Shown: in pieces, positions 58,185 through 64,000 of the stretch
Numbering within the stretch: position 1 is the stretch's first letter
How the letters are laid out: every line of letters starts with the position of its first letter
NCBI GenBank assembly: GCA_015179045.1
Contig: WHUZ01000007.1
Span: forward strand, 980,501-1,044,500
Length of the DNA stretch: 64,000 bases
Source: Kalaharituber pfeilii
Taxonomy: Eukaryota; Ascomycota; Pezizomycetes; Pezizales; Pezizaceae
Reading direction: 5' to 3'
Translations under genes and position numbers: made by a program
The notes under the pieces: model-generated
The model's input: the letters and a program-made list of their open reading frames with translations, nothing else
The model's database searches: none
What the model was told of the DNA's origin: nothing

Positions 58185-61100
58185 TATGACCCTTTCAATA
58201 GCTTCCTCAACAACCTGTTTCCGAAGCAAGCTGGAGCAGTCCAAATTCATCGAATTTACTACTATTTTCCTTGTTAGGCACCACAAATATCGAGTATTCT
58301 TACTTGAGATCGAGCCTACAGGGGCATATTCATAATATTTCCCCTCGTGCTTCGGTCGATAAACAGATGTGGGAGAGGCTTGAAGACCTAGGGGACCGCG
58401 TTGACATCCCATATTGTATGGTGTCAGAGCGATCGGGACAAAGCTTTGTTTTTACAATCACACCAAGGCGATTGGAGACCTCGAGCCAGAACTTATTCTC
58501 AGTAGCAGCTCCAGGGTGATGGACACAGCCCTTATTGACCGTTGGGGTGTCGACATCTTGACGCCTGAGGAGAGCAGCGGCTTCGGGAAGTCGTGGCCAT
58601 GCCAAGCCAATGTGTGTTGATGTCAAAGTTTAATTTTGTTGAGTTTTGCTATGTAATGTTCATTAAGAGGAGTAGTCTATTAACGACTTGGATCATCATG
58701 ATTATAATGCGATCTTAATAGATGCGTGAGTTTGTGGTGGTTAATTTAATTAATGGACTATTGCTGATAGTGAATGAATGGCAGCGAGATGGATGGAGGG
58801 ATTAAACAGGATGTGGTCATTTGATAGGTAGGATTTGTAGGGGGTTTTCTTCTTGTTATTTGAATAGAGCTTCTATTAAGTCAGGTTTTTTTTTTAAGTG
58901 GCTTCTTTTAATACATTTACAGTCAGTTTCTTTTGTAAGTGAGTAGGTGGAGGGATGTACTTATCTTAAGATGTCACTCTCGTGCTGACTCTCGCACAAC
59001 TGTGACTGCACTTTAGCACCCGGGACATGACGGCGACACTGACGGCGACATACTTCCTTCAATCAATCAATTTTGCACTGGTTACCTAAGTACATAACGT
59101 AACTTCTTCCTCCACATGTATTAGTGCCTAATCGTGCCTTTGCATGCCACGCAGGTGGGGAAACTCTAAAAGCAAGCAAAACACAAGAGAAAAAAAAAAA
59201 GTTCTGACCATACATGTTCTCGGAATTGAAATGCTCCATTATAAACCGCTAGATACAGCTTCTGCTATCCAATACTACTAAACATCAACCCTCCCCTCAT
59301 CCTCGGAAGGACAGACAGCCATGTGCGGGAGCAAGATGTGAGATATGAGATATAGTTTAATGGTAAAAGACTGCTTCTGAGGCCCCTGGCTAAATTGGGC
59401 TTGTGGCCAAAAAAAACTACTTTAAGGCTCCCGCTGCTATGCTTTAGACCAACCAACCAATCTTTATCTTCAAGTATACCTTTTTTTATATACAATCTGA
59501 GATACTTGATACTTTAAGCGTACTAGTTTTCTAGATCCACATTTACATGCAAAAAAGAACCTTTGTGCCTATTCAAGTAGAATAAAGTACCAATAGAGCC
59601 CCTAGAGAATTGAAGGGAAGAATTGCTTCTGAAAACCCGTAGGTTCTGCCTAAGAAAGAGGGGCAGCTGGAGGGTTTGGTTGCCGAAACTACATAAGCTC
59701 ACACTTCCAATCCTCTGACTGTTAACTTTCCTTCCCAAGTCACAACCCGTCACGAGACTATCCCAACCCTACCCTTCACCACGCCCTCCTTACCTCTTTA
59801 AAACATTTCTCCACCCGCCCCCCACCTCGCGCCCCCTTTCCATCCAAACCACCAACACCCAGAACTTCACCTTACCGGGAAATTCAACACCGATTACTTC
59901 CCCTTGTTGCAACCCATATCCTAGCCGGGCCGATTTGCAAACCATTCACCCACGTCAGTACTGGGTCTTTGCACCTCTTGGCAGCACCCAGTGCCCATCT
60001 GGGTACAAGAACACTCAACCACCATCACGACCACACCGACAAGGTAACTTGTCAATACTTACTCGCAGTACTGTCAAGTTTTGGAGAAACTCCAACCTCT
60101 CTGCTGGAATGGTTGGTGTGCCGGTTGTCAATTGAAGACAATTAAGACCCCTCTGCCCCCCCACCCACCCAAAGAAAAGAAAAAAAAAAGTGAGAACGAT
60201 TGTGGTATGGATGAATCGTGAAATCGGCAAGAATTGAAGCAATTGTGTGTTGGGTGGTACTTAGTTACATAACACTCTGGAAGAAGGAGACCATTGTTTG
60301 GAGAAAAAAAATTGGGAGAGAAAAAGTTAAGCTGAGCTACGCTGGGTCGCACTAGGCTGCATGTGACGGAAATTGAGTTTCGATGGGCATTAAAAAGTGG
60401 TGGACGACAGACTGGTGGGGAAGCAGTGTGACGTCTTTTTGGTTCAGATTATGAATTTATTTGTTTCTTTCCTGCTTCTAGCATGTTCAAAATATTCACA
60501 TCGCAGCTGGATTATCAGTGTGCTCCGACAATTCAACAACGCATAACTGCATAACAAGTTTCAATATGGTCAAGGTCCGTGGTCACCGGCCCCATCTATA
60601 CCTTCTACCGTCAGCATTAATCTACCCAAAGAAAGCTCCCCAAGTTCCCCACATGTAAGAATGATAGAAGAAGAAATCGCAATAGGCTTAGAAGTTGACA
60701 GTAATAGAAGCCGGTAAGCACGATAATTTAACGTCTCAGCGCGGTCCTCATGAATTCAGTTCATCTTGCCCAAAAAGAGCTGGACGAGATTCCAACTACC
60801 CAAACAGGCAACCCTTCCCACAACCCGCCTTCCAACCCCGTCCTCACCATGGCAAGTAAGCACACCTTCTTCCTATACCCCTGAGAAGCTTTCAGCCAAC
60901 TCTTCTTCTTTCCAAAGATCCCGTGCCTACCCACAAATCCATCCACCTCCCCCTTCGGTGCTTCCCCGCTGCATGGTAACACTAAACCACTATAACTCTA
61001 GAGCACAGTAAGTCACACACATTCCTTCAAATCGAAGATCTGAGAACTCAGTTACGATCACACAAAAATCGGCATCACATAAGGATCTACCCTATGACTG

Positions 61101-62135
61101 GGGGTGAGGGGCGGGAAGGTAAGTGGGTTGTTCTCCAGTTTACATAAAGTGTGGGGTTGGAAGCGGGTAAGGTTACATTCTGCTTGGCCAGACAAAATTT
61201 GTTGGAGGTTCTCAGAGCTACTATGTATACTACCTAGTCACGAGACTACCAGAACTACATCCTAGAACGCCGTCTGTTAAACTGTAGTCTATGCATACAG
61301 AGAGGAAAGGTTGAATATACCAGCAATTTCTATGACGCAGTTAACTAACTTTACATGTATCCACATCTGCCATGTCTTTGGACGGAACAGAACATACATT
61401 AGACAGCCATCGGCCACGATCTATAAACTACAAGAGATCTAGGGCCAGGAGATCGCATGCAAAGTATAGTAACCCATTACAGAACATCCCGCTCACACCT
61501 ATATTCATGCGGCCGCAGTCTCGTGCCTAGCTCCAGCGTCTGATCCAAAGCTGGTAAAAAACGAGAATATCGTACTCTATTTTAATTTTATTTTATTTTA
61601 ATTTTAATTTTAATTTTTTTTCTTTTATTTATTTATTTATTTATTTATTTTTTTTTGCATTCTTTCGATTTGGAGACGAATTGTATTACCAGTAGCATCC
61701 ACTGAAGCTGCTGCCGAGACATGTAGAGTTCATGTTTACAGCTCTTGTACGACCCATTGAGAAATAAGCACCTAAAATCCTGGGCACGAGACTATCTTCT
61801 AATATCTGAGAGCTCCAAGCTCTTGTGCTCAGAGATGTGAGGCTCCCAAGTCTTCCTGATGATGTCTCGTAGAACATCCCAAGGTCAACAGACACAAGCT
61901 CTTGATTGTGGTCATGACCATGGGCCGAAAGGAATGTCTATCAACTATTCAAATTTCAACTTATTCATTCCATTCGCCCTTAGTCCTAATATTGATAATA
62001 TAATAATAATACCAGTTTATAGAGTATACTGCCAAATGATCATAGCAATAACCGTCACAATAACTCCCTACGACATTCCCAGCAACACAACTTTCGCTCA
62101 ACAGAATTGTTCAAATGTTGAAGGGCGAAGGGCGT
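58185..62135. other. Gene-poor region upstream of the URC1 3' end
   Basis: 4 kb without a convincing gene. A small two-exon reading near 60750-60979 was considered and rejected. The AT-rich tract at about 61581-61656 consists of TTTTA units followed by TTTA units. Confidence 0.4.
61581..61656. repeat. (TTTTA)n / (TTTA)n tract
   Basis: Simple-sequence DNA of about 75 nt made of TTTTA-like and then TTTA repeats. Confidence 0.8.
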
Positions 62136-63919
62136 TCAATGATCGACATCATCCCAACCCCTCCCCTTCACATTCGACAGCTCCTCCATAGACATCGCCT
62201 TTCCTGTTGTGAAGTAACCCGCTGCAAACTAGTTAGCGAATGCCCTTCTTTTACAAAAGTCGCATAAATTCAACAAAAAAAATAAAAACAACTCAATAAA
62301 TAAAGAATAAATAAAAAAGTTTTAAACAATAAAAAAGTTTTAAACAATCAAAAAGAGTGGAGCTCCCATTTGAAAAACACCATGCATGCATACGAACTGG
62401 GATTCAGAAATTAAAAAGTTGGGGTACATACCATGGATCTTTGCGTCAATCTCTACACGGCTGTCTGCAGGAATCATTTCATCTGGAATCGGCACACGCT
62501 CAAGGATAGGAATTCCCTGCCCAACAATTGCATCGTGTTTCATGCTGTGCACAACATTACATTGCCCGATGGTCAATATAATCTTCCGATCCGAAAATTT
62601 TGTGGGGATTTCGGCAAGAACACAACCCCTCAAAACAAAAAGAAGACAAACTGCGGGGCAGAACTTACTTGCTCATGCTCAACATTCGGTCAATCTTTGT
62701 GATGCCCAGCCAATGAAGAATCTACATTTTCAAAAATAGTGCGTTAACCGCAGGATTCTGCATTGGAGGAGATAAAAAACTTGACCGCTTACATCTGGCA
62801 TCAAGGCTTGAAACCGCATATCCTACACAAAAAAAGAAAAATTGGTTAACTGATAGACAATTCACAGAATGACAAACTCCCTCAATCTGAATTACCTTTA
62901 CACCGGCGATATTCTCGGTCCTTTAGTGGAATAATCAGTACAGTTCACAACAACAGCACCAAAACGATGGACACATACCTCTTGAAATATTCACTGGCTC
63001 TGTCAATCCCACGTTTACGGGCATTATACACCAGATACTATGGAAACATCGTCAGTTTGAGCTCAGAGATCTTCAATTCAACAGCATGAGCATGTATATA
63101 TACTTTAGTTACTTCCCCTAAGGCTCTGCCTTCCTTACGGAAATAGATGACCACACCGCTACCACCAGCTTGGGATTCTTTCACGGCTTCTTCAAGACCG
63201 AAAATCAGGTATGGACGGCATGTGCAAATGTCAGAACCAAACACATCACTTCCATTACATTCATCATGGACACGCAAAGCGAGTCGGACATTGGGATCGG
63301 ACATCTTGGAAACATCGCCAAAACAGTAGACAGTGAGACCACCGATGGGTGGTAAGAACACTTTAATATCACCACGGGTGATAAGTTCAGGGAAAGAGCC
63401 ACCGGTATGCTCAAAGAGTGACCGACGAAGCGTACCCTCATCTGGTTTTGAGATAACACTGTTAATCCAACAGTCCAGCCCATGTGACAAAGCTGGAAAA
63501 TGGCTTACCTATGCCAAATCTCTCAGCAACCCCTGGCAAATACCAAACAGGTTCTACTGCGATTTTCGTCACAGCCAACTCGCCAAACTCATTCAAACAA
63601 ATCTTGCCATCAACCTTTAGTCTACCTTCCCTCACGGAATTCTCCAATTCTGGAAGCCTCATATGGGCTTTTGTGATCGCAATGGTTGGCCGTATCTCAA
63701 TATTTTCCTTATCAATGTAATCTTTGTAGAGCCATGGTGCAAGGTGCCCATACGGGTCCATTGCAACAATTTTCTTGGGGTCAGACCATTGAGGGAAAGG
63801 TCCAATATTGGCTGCTGGCTCTGTATTCGTGAAGTCCGGCTTATGGTCGACCTTCAATTCCTTGATTGCCATTGCTAATGCATGGTAGATACTGTAGCTA
63901 CCACCATGGGCACCGATTG
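62136..63919 (-). CDS. URC1: URC1/Urg1: GTP cyclohydrolase II-like enzyme of uracil catabolism, 5' end outside window
   Basis: Eight exons in the window: 63919-63509, 63441-63104, 63037-62979, 62920-62896, 62822-62793, 62721-62669, 62544-62432, 62221-62136, giving 370 residues. The first exon opens mid-codon at a TTTACAG acceptor, and homologues have about 60 further residues, so the start should lie beyond 64000; the ATG at 63944 is probably inside the intron. IGAHGGSYSIYHALAMA, IGPFPQWSDPKKIVAMDP and FEHTGGSFPELITRGD are typical of this subfamily. HDECNGSDVFGSDICTC carries the three zinc cysteines of GTP cyclohydrolase II. The C-terminus AGYFTTGKAMSMEEL is recovered only by splicing a 210-nt last intron that holds AATAAA-like repeats (62284-62350). 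In Lachancea URC1 acts in the URC pathway of pyrimidine breakdown and S. pombe urg1 is uracil-induced; that role is inferred here. Confidence 0.93.
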
Positions 63920-64000
63920 CTGTAAATAGCTTACCATCAGCCATGAAAATTTAAGACCGCCGTCAAGGTTCGTGAAACAAAAGCAAACATAAGACAAGTG

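Noticed and set aside
60750..60979. Two-exon reading starting MNSVHLAQKELDEIPTT
   Set aside because: Only about 55 residues, weak composition and no recognisable family; could be chance.

Overview
The window looks like nuclear DNA of a filamentous ascomycete (Pezizomycotina, perhaps Leotiomycetes-like; the class is a guess). Reasons: genes are broken by many 50-110 nt introns with GTATGT/GTAAGT-type donors and CTAAC/CTGAC branch sites; leaders are CT-rich; and the gene set is a eukaryotic housekeeping set that includes fungal-type families (CRT10, the URC1 pyrimidine-catabolism enzyme, a GH3-GNAT fusion). Gene models below were built by hand from splice signals, reading phase and family motifs.

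Layout. 1-15 kb is gene dense: a 3'-truncated short-chain dehydrogenase (-), a CLPTM1-type membrane protein (-), a LOG-type phosphoribohydrolase (+), proteasome subunit alpha6/PRE5 (-), a CRT10-like WD-repeat regulator (+), and a mitochondrial GGQ release-factor-like protein with a long acidic tail (-). 15.1-19.7 kb is almost empty. 19.7-23.4 kb carries a tiny serine-palmitoyltransferase small subunit (+) and a 13-exon CENP-I/Mis6 kinetochore gene (-). A GC-rich 3.4 kb divergent spacer leads to a GH3-GNAT fusion gene (+, 26.8-29.9 kb). 29.9-46 kb is a gene desert that holds remnants of non-autonomous DNA transposons: three pogo-like elements with CAG(T)...CTATA ends, and one Tourist-like MITE with TTA target duplication. 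46-52.4 kb has Rab18 (-), ribosomal protein eS1 (-) and an unrecognised Ser/Pro-rich protein (-). 52.4-62.1 kb is again nearly empty. The window ends inside URC1 (-), whose first exon lies beyond position 64000.

The genes do not form a pathway or cluster. They are independent housekeeping functions: protein turnover and translation, ribonucleotide reductase control, sphingolipid synthesis, kinetochore, vesicle traffic and uracil breakdown. I found no complete defence, secondary-metabolite or mobile gene system.

The most unusual signals are in gene structure. (1) The release-factor gene can only be read in the conserved GGQKINKT frame if a 2-nucleotide exon (14036-14037), flanked by canonical splice sites, is used. 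(2) An intron of the eS1 gene has a GC donor, and its 3' end is a near-perfect copy of the end of the preceding exon, offset by exactly the intron length, as expected for intron birth by tandem duplication. (3) Three of about 58 introns use GC-AG borders. Protein-level oddities are a GH3 domain that seems to lack both catalytic residues and a Rab18 with Ser in place of Asn in the NKxD motif.
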